Assembly (NCBI GenBank): GCA_937900425.1
Contig: CALCDT010000169.1
Coordinates: 1 to 11,610, forward strand
Direction of reading: 5' to 3'
From: an uncultured Alphaproteobacteria bacterium
GTDB taxonomy: Bacteria > Pseudomonadota > Alphaproteobacteria > Rhizobiales > Pleomorphomonadaceae
Length of the DNA stretch: 11,610 nt
Shown: positions 6,329-11,610 of the stretch, piece after piece
How the letters are laid out: each line of letters starts with the position of its first letter
Position numbering within the stretch: the stretch's first letter is position 1
Translations under genes and position numbers: made by a program
Notes under the pieces: model-generated
Told to the model about the DNA's origin: nothing
What the model saw: only the letters and a program-made list of their open reading frames with translations
Databases searched by the model: none

Positions 6329-6330
6329 TC
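6306..6330. promoter_or_regulatory. Operator-like inverted repeat GATTGCA-N11-TGCAATC
   Basis: Perfect 7-base half-sites at 6306-6312 and 6324-6330 are separated by 11 bases. The centre-to-centre distance is 18 bases, close to two helical turns, as expected for a dimeric DNA-binding regulator. The element covers the -35 box and spacer of the candidate TM2 promoter, so an occupied site would block it. It lies 50 bases upstream of the rdgB start. The binding protein is unknown. Confidence 0.45.
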
Positions 6331-6379
6331 CCTCCGCGCGAGGCGACAGGATGCGGCGACGAGCGAGGATGAGACTGCG

Positions 6380-7078
6380 ATGACCTCCACCACCCCGTCG
6401 GCCTCCATGACCCCGTCGACGCCGGCGGCGCGGCGGATCGACGGCAGGCGCCTGCTCGTCGCCAGCCACAACAAGGGCAAGATCCGCGAGCTCGAATTCC
6501 TGCTCGGCGGCCTGACGCTCGACCTCGTCACCGCCGGCGAACTCGGCCTGCCCGAGCCCGAGGAGACCGGCACCACCTTCGTCGAGAACGCGCGGATCAA
6601 GGCGCTCGCGGCCGCGACGGCGGCCGGCGAGGTGGCGCTCTCCGACGACAGCGGGCTCTGCGTCGAGGCGCTCGGCGGCGCGCCCGGCGTCTACACCGCC
6701 GACTGGGCCGGCCCCGACCGCGACTGGGACCGGGCGATGCGGCTGGTCGAGGAGGAGCTGCAGAAGGTCGGCGCCACGGCGCCGGAGCAGCGCCGGGCGA
6801 AATTCGTCTCGCTGCTCTGCCTCGCCTGGCCGGACGGCCACACCCAGGAATATCTCGGCGAGCGCGAGGGCACCCTCGTCTGGCCGCCTCGGCGCGGACC
6901 GATCTCCTACGGCTACGACCCGGTGTTCATGCCGGACGGCGAGGACAAGACCTTCGGCCAGATGACGGCGGAGGAGAAGCACGGCTCGATCTGGACCGCG
7001 CCCGGCCCGCTGTCGCACCGCGCCCGCTCGGTGAAGAACCTCGTCGCCGGTGCTTTCCCGGAGGGCATCCGGCCGTGA
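6380..7078 (+). CDS. rdgB: dITP/XTP pyrophosphatase (RdgB/HAM1 family)
   Basis: It hydrolyses the non-canonical nucleotides dITP, ITP and XTP to monophosphates and pyrophosphate, keeping deaminated purines out of DNA and RNA. The 232-residue product shows the substrate-binding SHNKGKIREL (29-38), TTFVENARIKA (65-75), SDDSGLCVEALGGAPGVYTA (88-107), ISYGYDPVF (175-183), FGQMTAEEKHGSI (192-204) and LSHRARSVKNL (211-221). It is longer than E. coli RdgB (197) for two reasons: a Ser/Thr/Pro-rich N-terminus of about 20 residues, and a short insertion (about 202-210) between the EEK and SHRA motifs, which I recall from other Hyphomicrobiales. GAGG at 6365-6368 supports the start at 6380; an alternative ATG at 6407 removes nine low-complexity residues. 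Its stop overlaps the hemW start, so the two genes are co-transcribed. Confidence 0.95.
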   Translation: MTSTTPSASMTPSTPAARRIDGRRLLVASHNKGKIRELEFLLGGLTLDLVTAGELGLPEPEETGTTFVENARIKALAAATAAGEVALSDDSGLCVEALGGAPGVYTADWAGPDRDWDRAMRLVEEELQKVGATAPEQRRAKFVSLLCLAWPDGHTQEYLGEREGTLVWPPRRGPISYGYDPVFMPDGEDKTFGQMTAEEKHGSIWTAPGPLSHRARSVKNLVAGAFPEGIRP

Positions 7079-8349
7079 GCCTCGCCGACCTCCGCGCGTC
7101 TTCGTCCCCTTCCACAACGGCCGGCGGCCTCGCGCGCCACGCCGCGGCGGGTGCCGGCACGCCGGCGGTCGGTTTCGGCGTCTACGTGCACTGGCCGTTC
7201 TGCGCGGCCAAGTGCCCCTATTGCGACTTCAACAGCCACGTCCGCCACGTCGCGCCCGACCAGAAGCGCTTCGCCGCGGCGCTCGTGCGCGAGCTCGGCC
7301 ACTTCGCGGAACGCACCCCCGGCCGGCGGGTCACCTCGGTCTTCCTCGGCGGCGGCACGCCGTCGCTGATGGCCCCCGAAACGGTCGAGACCGTGCTCTC
7401 GGCGATCGCCGGCTACTGGAGCGTCGACGAGGCGGCCGAGATCACCATGGAAGCCAACCCGTCGTCGGTGGAGGCGGAACGGTTCCGCGGCTACCGCGCC
7501 GCCGGCGTCAACCGGCTGTCGCTCGGCGTCCAGGCGCTGCACGACGCCGACCTCAAGGCCCTCGGACGACTGCACGACGCCGCGACCGCGCTCGCCGCGA
7601 TCGAGACGGCGCGGGCGACCTTTCCGCGCCTCTCCTTCGACCTGATCTACGCCCGCCCCGGCCAGACGCCGCAGGCCTGGGAGGCGGAGCTGACCCGCGC
7701 GCTCGACCTCGCCGCCGACCATCTCTCGCTCTACCAGCTCACCATCGAGCCGGACACCGCCTTCGCCGCGCTGCACGCCGCCGGCAAGCTGCAGATCCCC
7801 GACCCCGACCTCGCCGCCGACCTCTACGCCCTCACCCAGCAGGTGACGGAAGCGCGCGGTCTGCCGGCCTACGAGATCTCCAACCACGCCGTGCCCGGCG
7901 CGGAGAGCCGCCACAACCTGACCTACTGGCGCTACGGGGAATATGTCGGCGTCGGCCCCGGCGCCCACGGCCGCCTCGCCTCCGGTGCCGGCGTGTCCGC
8001 GCAGATCGGCGGCGGGCCGGACGAAGCCACCGGCCGCGTCGCCACCGTCACCGAGCGGTCGCCGGAAGCCTGGCTCGCCGCCGTCGAGGCGGAGGGCCAC
8101 GGCGTCGTCTTCGAGGAGGAGATCGTCGGCGAGAGCGCCGGCGACGAGATGCTGGTGATGGGCCTGCGTCTCCTCGAAGGCATCGACCCCGCCCGCTACA
8201 CCGCCCTCTCCGGCCGAACCCTCGACCCGCGCCGCCTCGCGGACCTTCAGGCCCACGGCATGGTGGAGGAACTCCCGAACGGCCACCTGCGCGCCACCCG
8301 GGAGGGCTGGTTCGTGCTCGACGCGGTGGTGGCGGACCTCGCGGCGTGA
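7075..8349 (+). CDS. hemW: Heme chaperone HemW (radical SAM, HemN-like)
   Basis: HemW binds heme and hands it to apo-proteins, for example respiratory haem proteins. It is often annotated as oxygen-independent coproporphyrinogen oxidase, but true HemN has C-x3-C-x2-C-x-C, whereas here the cluster motif is C43-x3-C47-x2-C50 followed by D51 and F52, the HemW form. The 424-residue product has a low-complexity N-terminus (1-32), the radical SAM core (about 34-240) with VYVHWPFC, GGGTPSL (92-98), ITMEANPSS (123-131) and RLSLGVQ, then HNLTYWRYGEYVGVGPGAH (280-298) and the HemN_C domain (about 310-420). The GTG start at 7075 overlaps the rdgB stop as GTGA, and GGAGGG at 7060-7065 is a strong ribosome binding site. 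The expected role fits a respiring organism with c-type cytochromes such as the nearby CycM. Confidence 0.94.
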   Translation: MSLADLRASSSPSTTAGGLARHAAAGAGTPAVGFGVYVHWPFCAAKCPYCDFNSHVRHVAPDQKRFAAALVRELGHFAERTPGRRVTSVFLGGGTPSLMAPETVETVLSAIAGYWSVDEAAEITMEANPSSVEAERFRGYRAAGVNRLSLGVQALHDADLKALGRLHDAATALAAIETARATFPRLSFDLIYARPGQTPQAWEAELTRALDLAADHLSLYQLTIEPDTAFAALHAAGKLQIPDPDLAADLYALTQQVTEARGLPAYEISNHAVPGAESRHNLTYWRYGEYVGVGPGAHGRLASGAGVSAQIGGGPDEATGRVATVTERSPEAWLAAVEAEGHGVVFEEEIVGESAGDEMLVMGLRLLEGIDPARYTALSGRTLDPRRLADLQAHGMVEELPNGHLRATREGWFVLDAVVADLAA

Positions 8350-8353
8350 GAAT

Positions 8354-8394
8354 CGGGAAGATGGAAAGTCGCCGATGAGAATTTCCGCTTCCCG
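8354..8394 (+). terminator. Imperfect hairpin just after hemW, possible 3' end
   Basis: CGGGAAG (8354-8360) pairs with CTTCCCG (8388-8394), and inside it GGAAA (8363-8367) pairs with TTTCC (8382-8386), with a small internal bulge and a 14-base loop. It starts four bases after the hemW stop. There is no T-run after the stem, so intrinsic termination is doubtful; transcript-end protection or Rho-dependent termination is equally possible. Confidence 0.3.
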
Positions 8395-8485
8395 CTGCAC
8401 CCGGAGCCAGCGCCGATGAATGTTGTGGTTACGGCAAGGTGAGAATGGAACCGCCCCGACTCGGGAATAAAGGGAGTCTAGAGGA

Positions 8486-8794
8486 ATGGACGAGATTTAT
8501 TATCAGATAAGAACACTGGCAATGGCATTATCGTTTATAACATTTATTATTATCGGCCTTGCTAATAAGTACATTTTAGCAAGAGAATATCATTGCAATC
8601 CATCAATGCGCCCATATATAAATAAAGTCTTTATATTGTACTTTCCAAAACCAAATTGCCCGGAACATATATTACGACCCTCCAGAATACTTACAAGAAT
8701 AGCGCTCCTTTCGTTGTTATCCTTTATTGTTATAGAGTATGCGACTCCCTCTGGTAGGGTTGATCTCGAAGGTAAGATGCGTTTTGTGGATTGA
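8486..8794 (+). CDS. Small AT-rich gene, hypothetical protein with two membrane helices
   Basis: I do not recognise this 102-residue protein. It has two hydrophobic segments, about 11-31 (LAMALSFITFIIIGLANKYIL) and about 67-87, separated by a polar loop with two cysteines (C37, C58), two prolines in FPKPNCPE (53-60), and many aromatic residues. A short charged tail follows. It is probably an inner-membrane hairpin protein. AGGGAG at 8471-8476 is a good ribosome binding site nine bases before the ATG. The gene is about 36% GC by my count, against strongly GC-rich neighbours, and is full of codons the neighbours avoid (ATA, TTA, AGA, AAT). This points to recent acquisition. It lies alone between hemW and the convergent lipoprotein gene. 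That it is a real gene is supported by its ribosome binding site and sensible membrane topology, not by any family match. Confidence 0.6.
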   Translation: MDEIYYQIRTLAMALSFITFIIIGLANKYILAREYHCNPSMRPYINKVFILYFPKPNCPEHILRPSRILTRIALLSLLSFIVIEYATPSGRVDLEGKMRFVD

Positions 8795-8958
8795 TTCTAT
8801 TTTCGGATCATCGTGAGTGTATTTGTATTGTATGCAGGACAAGAGCTTGAAGGGGCGGCGGCACGGCAGGGCGTGTTGACCCGATTCCCGATCCCACGCT
8901 GCTCCTGATCCCACGCTGCTCGATGCCCCGCAGCGCCTTCGCCCTTTCGACGCCCCCC
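8795..8958. other. Intergenic DNA between the islet gene and the lipoprotein gene
   Basis: The first 60 bases still have the AT-rich character of the islet. GC content recovers sharply from about 8850. The stretch holds a 15-base tandem duplication (8890-8921) and a weak hairpin (CGCTGC 8914-8919 with GCAGCG 8930-8935). I see no T-tailed terminator for either convergent gene and no coding sequence. Confidence 0.5.
8890..8921. repeat. Tandem duplication of a 15-mer (period 17)
   Basis: The 15-mer GATCCCACGCTGCTC occurs at 8890-8904 and again, identically, at 8907-8921, separated by CT. It lies at the GC-rich side of the islet, between the small AT-rich gene and the lipoprotein gene. It may be a replication-slippage duplication or a scar of the insertion. 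Nothing similar was seen at the left side of the islet. Confidence 0.8.
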
Positions 8959-10200
8959 TCACGCCCCCGCGAAGGCCCTGACCGGCGCCTGCACCAGCCG
9001 CGGCACGCCGCCGGTGACGGCGTAGATGGCGAGGCCGCGGTCGTTGGTGCCGTCGGAGTTGAAGCGGAACAGGCCGTTGACCGAGGAGATGAAGCCCTGG
9101 CGGTTGGCGATGATCGCCGGCTCGAAGCGGCGCGGGCCGGCCTGTTTGACGAGACCGCAGGCGAGCAGGGCGGCGTCGTAGGCGAGGCTGGCCTTGGGGA
9201 AGGGCGCGAGGCCGAAGGCGACGCGGTAGCGCCCGGCGAAGGCCTCGTGGCGATCGAGCTCGGGGGCCGGGAACAGGCCGCCGGACAGCGCGGCGTTGCC
9301 GGTCACCGCCGGGTCGTTCCACTGGCCGGAGCCGAGATAGGTGACGGTGGAGGGCGAGAGGCCCGCCGCCGTCAGCGCCCGGGCGGCCTCGCCGATGGTC
9401 GGCGCGCCGTCGGGCAGGAACAGCGCCTCGATCTGGTCGCGGTTGGCGGCGAGGGCGGAGATGCGGGCCGGCAGGTCGGCGGCGGTCTCGAAGCGCTCGA
9501 CCTGGACGATGCGCACGTTGCGCGCCGCCGCACTCTGGCGCAGGCCCGCTTCGGCGAGGTTGCCGGCGGCCGAGGCCGAGATCAGCGCCGCGACCGAACG
9601 CTTGCCCATGACCGAGGCCTGGGTCACCATCTGGCGGACCTCGTCGCCGATCAGGAAGCCCATGATGTAGACGCCCGGCCCGGCGACGCTCGGGTCGGAC
9701 GAGAAGGCGATCACCGGCACGTTGGCGGCGCGGGCGACCGGCCCGGCGCCGCGCACCTCGGCCCCGAAGAACGGCCCGAGGATAAGTTCGGCCCCCTCGG
9801 CGAGCGCCTGCTGGGCGGCGAGCTGGCCGCCCTCGGTGGTGCCGCCGGAATCCTTGACGAGGATGGTGACGTCGGCACCGACGAAATCGTCGAGCGCCAT
9901 CGCCGCGGCGTTGCGCAGGGCCGTCGCGATCGTGGCGCCCTCGCCGCCGGCCGAGCGCGGCACCAGCAGCGCCACCTTGACGCTGCCCGTGCCGATGACG
10001 TCGCCCGACGGCAGCCGCGTCGCCGGGCCGGCCGGCAGGGTCGGGGCGATCGGTCCGCCGAGCTGGCCGCCGTCGTCGGTCGGCCCCGACAAAGGCGTGC
10101 ATCCGGCGAGGCCGAGCGTGCCGGCCCCCACCATCGCCAGGACCTGCCGGCGCGATGCCCCGGCCGGCCGCAGCGCGCGGCTTTCGTCGTCGTAGCCCAT
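8959..10200 (-). CDS. Periplasmic-binding-fold lipoprotein, penicillin-binding protein activator (LpoA)-like
   Basis: This 413-residue protein appears to be exported, lipid-anchored and of the type I periplasmic-binding fold, related to branched-chain amino-acid receptors and to the C-terminal half of LpoA, the activator of penicillin-binding protein 1A. The signal region has S16-R17-R18-Q-V-L, a twin-arginine motif, then a hydrophobic stretch and the lipobox LAGC with C34. A Gly/Pro-rich linker (35-72) leads into VKVALLVPRS (74-83), the ILVKDSGGT region, AEGAELILGPFFGAEV (134-149), VPVIAFSSDPSV (161-172), VYIMGF (177-182), SALAANRDQIEALFLPDG (248-265) and YDAALLACGLV (341-351). The N-terminal TPR domain of E. 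coli LpoA (678 residues) is missing. Strong GAGGGAGG at 10211-10218 sets the start. It diverges from rsmI, as lpoA does in E. coli, which supports the LpoA-like call. An amino-acid receptor remains possible, although no ABC transporter genes adjoin. Confidence 0.83.
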   Translation of the reverse strand: MGYDDESRALRPAGASRRQVLAMVGAGTLGLAGCTPLSGPTDDGGQLGGPIAPTLPAGPATRLPSGDVIGTGSVKVALLVPRSAGGEGATIATALRNAAAMALDDFVGADVTILVKDSGGTTEGGQLAAQQALAEGAELILGPFFGAEVRGAGPVARAANVPVIAFSSDPSVAGPGVYIMGFLIGDEVRQMVTQASVMGKRSVAALISASAAGNLAEAGLRQSAAARNVRIVQVERFETAADLPARISALAANRDQIEALFLPDGAPTIGEAARALTAAGLSPSTVTYLGSGQWNDPAVTGNAALSGGLFPAPELDRHEAFAGRYRVAFGLAPFPKASLAYDAALLACGLVKQAGPRRFEPAIIANRQGFISSVNGLFRFNSDGTNDRGLAIYAVTGGVPRLVQAPVRAFAGA

Positions 10201-10577
10201 GGCTCGTCCGCCTCCCTCGCAAGCCGGAACCGGACACGGCGCCACCCCGATCGGCGCCCGCATCCGGACGATGTCCGTCGATCCCGCCCGCGACTCCCGC
10301 CAAGGGGTGCCTCGCCGCCGGCGGCATCACGCTTCATCTGACGGACTCCCAAGGCTTTTTGCAACACGGGCCGCCGATTTTTCCTCGAATCGGCGAAACC
10401 GCCGCCCGCCGACCGCCGCGCCGCCCTCGTCGTCTCCCGGCCGGGGCGCCGTTCGGGCCACCGTTCGAGACGACGCCGGGACCACCGGAAACGTTGCGGG
10501 CGGGACGGCGCCGCCCCGTCCGTGCTAGAGCCTCCCTGCCAGAGCCTCGTCGACCAGAGGCGCACGAGGGACCCCGG
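10201..10577. other. Divergent intergenic region lipoprotein gene / rsmI (377 bases)
   Basis: No gene is supported. Near its middle lies a less GC-rich patch (about 10345-10395) that includes the perfect inverted repeat 10372-10395. A candidate minus-strand -35 TTGCAA (10367 to 10362) has only a poor -10 (TCAGAT) 17 bases on. In the rsmI leader a 6-bp hairpin (GGACGG 10503-10508 with CCGTCC 10516-10521) precedes GTGCTAGAG. I cannot assign a convincing promoter to either gene. The frame upstream of rsmI is open through the whole region but is Arg/Pro-rich and looks non-coding. Confidence 0.5.
10372..10395. promoter_or_regulatory. Inverted repeat CGCCGATT-N8-AATCGGCG
   Basis: Perfect 8-base arms at 10372-10379 and 10388-10395 are separated by 8 bases, which spaces the arms about a turn and a half of helix apart. 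It lies about 170 bases upstream of the lipoprotein start and 180 upstream of rsmI, in the middle of their shared control region. It could be an operator shared by both genes or a transcript hairpin. No known regulator motif is recognised. Confidence 0.4.
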
Positions 10578-11609
10578 ATGGCGCAGCGACGCCCCGACGA
10601 GCCGCAGACATCGCCGCGACAGGAAACGGGGCCGGAGCCGCGCGAGCGGTCGCCGGGCTATTCGATCGACGGTGCCCACTTCCCCGCTCCCACGCTCGCC
10701 CCCGGCCTCTATCCGGTGGCGACGCCGATCGGCAATCTCGCCGACGTCGGCCTCCGGGCGCTGCAGGTGCTGGCCGCCGCCGATCTGATCGCCTGCGAGG
10801 ACACCCGCGTCAGCCGCGTGCTGCTCGATCGCTACGGCATCCGCCGGCCGCTCGTCGCCTATCACGAGCACAACGCCGCCCGCGAGCGGCCCCGGCTGCT
10901 GGCCGCCTTGACGCTCGGCAAGGCGGTGGCGCTGATCTCCGACGCCGGAACGCCGCTGATCTCCGACCCCGGCTATAAGCTGGTCGAGGAGGCGCTGGCC
11001 GACGGACACGCGGTGACGCCGATCCCCGGCGCCTCGGCGCTGCTCGCCGCCCTCCTCGCCAGCGGCCTGCCGACCGACGCCTTCCTGTTCGCCGGCTTCC
11101 TGCCGTCGAAATCCGGGCAGCGGCGCCAGAAGCTCGGCCGCTTCGCGGATCTGCCGGCGACTCTCGTCTTCTACGAATCGCCGCACCGCGCCGCCGAGAC
11201 GCTGGCCGACATGGCCGCGGTTCTCGGAGCCGACCGGCCGGGCGCCCTCGCCCGCGAACTCACCAAGCGGTTCGAGGAGGTGCGGCGCGGCACGCTCGCC
11301 GAACTCGCCGCCTCGGCGCGGGACCAGCCGCCGCGCGGCGAAGTCGTGCTGCTCGCCGGCCCGCCGATCGACAAGGCCGCCGGCGGCGACGACCTCGACG
11401 CCATGCTGCTCGACGCGCTCGCGACGATGCCGATGGGCCGGGCCGCCGGCGAGGTCGCCCGCGCCACCGGCCGCTCGCGCAAGGAGGTCTACGCCCGGGC
11501 GCAGACGCTGAAGGCCGTCGCCGGCGCCGCTCCCTCCGGCGAAGCGGACGGAGCCGACGACGACGAGCCCCGCCCGGACGCCCCGGCCGGTGAGGGGGAG
11601 ACGCCGTGA
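10578..11609 (+). CDS. rsmI: 16S rRNA (cytidine-1402-2'-O)-methyltransferase RsmI
   Basis: RsmI uses S-adenosylmethionine to 2'-O-methylate C1402 in the decoding centre of 16S rRNA; RsmH methylates the same base on N4. The 343-residue product has the SAM-dependent tetrapyrrole-methylase-type fold. Its motifs are GLYPVATPIGNLAD (43-56), CEDTRVSR (73-80), YHEHN (95-99), SDAGTPLISDPGYKLV (121-136), PIPGASALLAAL (148-159), VFYESPHR (197-204), ARELTKRFEE (225-234) and RGEVVLL (253-259). The C-terminal RsmI helix-turn-helix domain (about 275-313, GRSRKEVYARAQTLK) is present. It is longer than E. coli RsmI (286) because of a charged, Pro-rich N-terminus of about 40 residues and an acidic tail (320-343). 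GAGGG at 10566-10570, seven bases before the ATG, supports the start. It heads the conserved rsmI-yraN type operon. Confidence 0.95.
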   Translation: MAQRRPDEPQTSPRQETGPEPRERSPGYSIDGAHFPAPTLAPGLYPVATPIGNLADVGLRALQVLAAADLIACEDTRVSRVLLDRYGIRRPLVAYHEHNAARERPRLLAALTLGKAVALISDAGTPLISDPGYKLVEEALADGHAVTPIPGASALLAALLASGLPTDAFLFAGFLPSKSGQRRQKLGRFADLPATLVFYESPHRAAETLADMAAVLGADRPGALARELTKRFEEVRRGTLAELAASARDQPPRGEVVLLAGPPIDKAAGGDDLDAMLLDALATMPMGRAAGEVARATGRSRKEVYARAQTLKAVAGAAPSGEADGADDDEPRPDAPAGEGETP

Positions 11610-11610
11610 G
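11592..11610 (+). promoter_or_regulatory. Ribosome binding site and probable GTG start of the next gene
   Basis: GAGGGGGAG at 11592-11600 is followed five bases later by GTG at 11606, which overlaps the rsmI stop (TGA at 11607-11609) as GTGA. The rdgB-hemW junction in this window uses the same coupled arrangement. In many proteobacteria the gene after rsmI encodes the UPF0102/YraN nuclease-fold protein, so a yraN-like gene beginning here is likely. Only five bases are inside the window, so identity is inference. Confidence 0.45.

Noticed and set aside
6913..8400. A 495-codon minus-strand open frame opposite rdgB and hemW
   Set aside because: It is the antisense shadow of two well-recognised enzymes, with Gly/Arg/Ala-rich composition and no motif.
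8400..8480. Target-site duplication for the islet, pairing ACGGCAAGG (near 8431) with ACGGCAGGG (near 8869)
   Set aside because: The match is 8 of 9 in GC-rich DNA, not at clear composition boundaries, and could easily be chance.
8350..8958. A toxin-antitoxin pair in the islet
   Set aside because: Only one gene is supported. There is no second overlapping small gene, no DNA-binding antitoxin, and no recognisable toxin motif.
8923..10341. A 472-codon plus-strand open frame opposite the lipoprotein gene
   Set aside because: It is an antisense shadow of the lipoprotein gene, which has a signal peptide, a lipobox and a strong ribosome binding site.

Overview
The window is a GC-rich chromosomal segment. 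It most likely comes from an alphaproteobacterium of the Hyphomicrobiales (Rhizobiales). The evidence is the proteins: a short prephenate dehydratase without a chorismate mutase domain, a membrane-anchored CycM-type cytochrome c, a rhizobial-style RdgB, and the order hrcA/grpE - rph - rdgB - hemW followed by a lipoprotein gene divergent from rsmI. I cannot place it to genus. Almost all of it is core housekeeping DNA. The one clear exception is a small AT-rich islet near 8.46-8.86 kb.

Layout. Positions 1-146 hold two short arrays of a 7-base repeat facing each other, with a hairpin between them. Next come pheA (147-1013, -) and kdsB (1149-1904, -), probably one kdsB-pheA transcription unit. 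A 433-base divergent region separates kdsB from cycM (2338-2880, +), which ends in a textbook intrinsic terminator. grpE (3063-3665, -) and hrcA (3911-4993, -) form the heat-shock pair hrcA-grpE; its upstream region shows a sigma-32-like -10 box inside a palindrome and no CIRCE element. rph (5195-5908, +) diverges from hrcA. A small TM2-domain membrane protein (5931-6257, -) sits convergent to rph and divergent from rdgB. rdgB (6380-7078, +) and hemW (7075-8349, +) overlap by four bases and are translationally coupled. A 609-base gap follows; it contains the AT-rich islet, which encodes a 102-residue protein with two predicted membrane helices (8486-8794, +) and has about 36% GC. A Tat-type lipoprotein with a periplasmic-binding-protein fold (8959-10200, -; penicillin-binding protein activator/LpoA-like) is divergent from rsmI (10578-11609, +). 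The rsmI stop overlaps a GTG with a strong ribosome binding site, so the next gene probably starts at the window edge.

Functional themes: envelope biogenesis (KdsB for LPS Kdo, the PBP-activator-like lipoprotein), phenylalanine synthesis (PheA), respiration (CycM), heat-shock control and chaperone nucleotide exchange (HrcA, GrpE), RNA maturation and modification (RNase PH, RsmI), nucleotide-pool sanitation (RdgB) and heme trafficking (HemW). I see no CRISPR array, insertion sequence, phage gene, tRNA or rRNA. I do not see a clearly novel multi-gene system. The best candidates for something undescribed are the AT-rich islet gene and several perfect inverted repeats placed in promoters.
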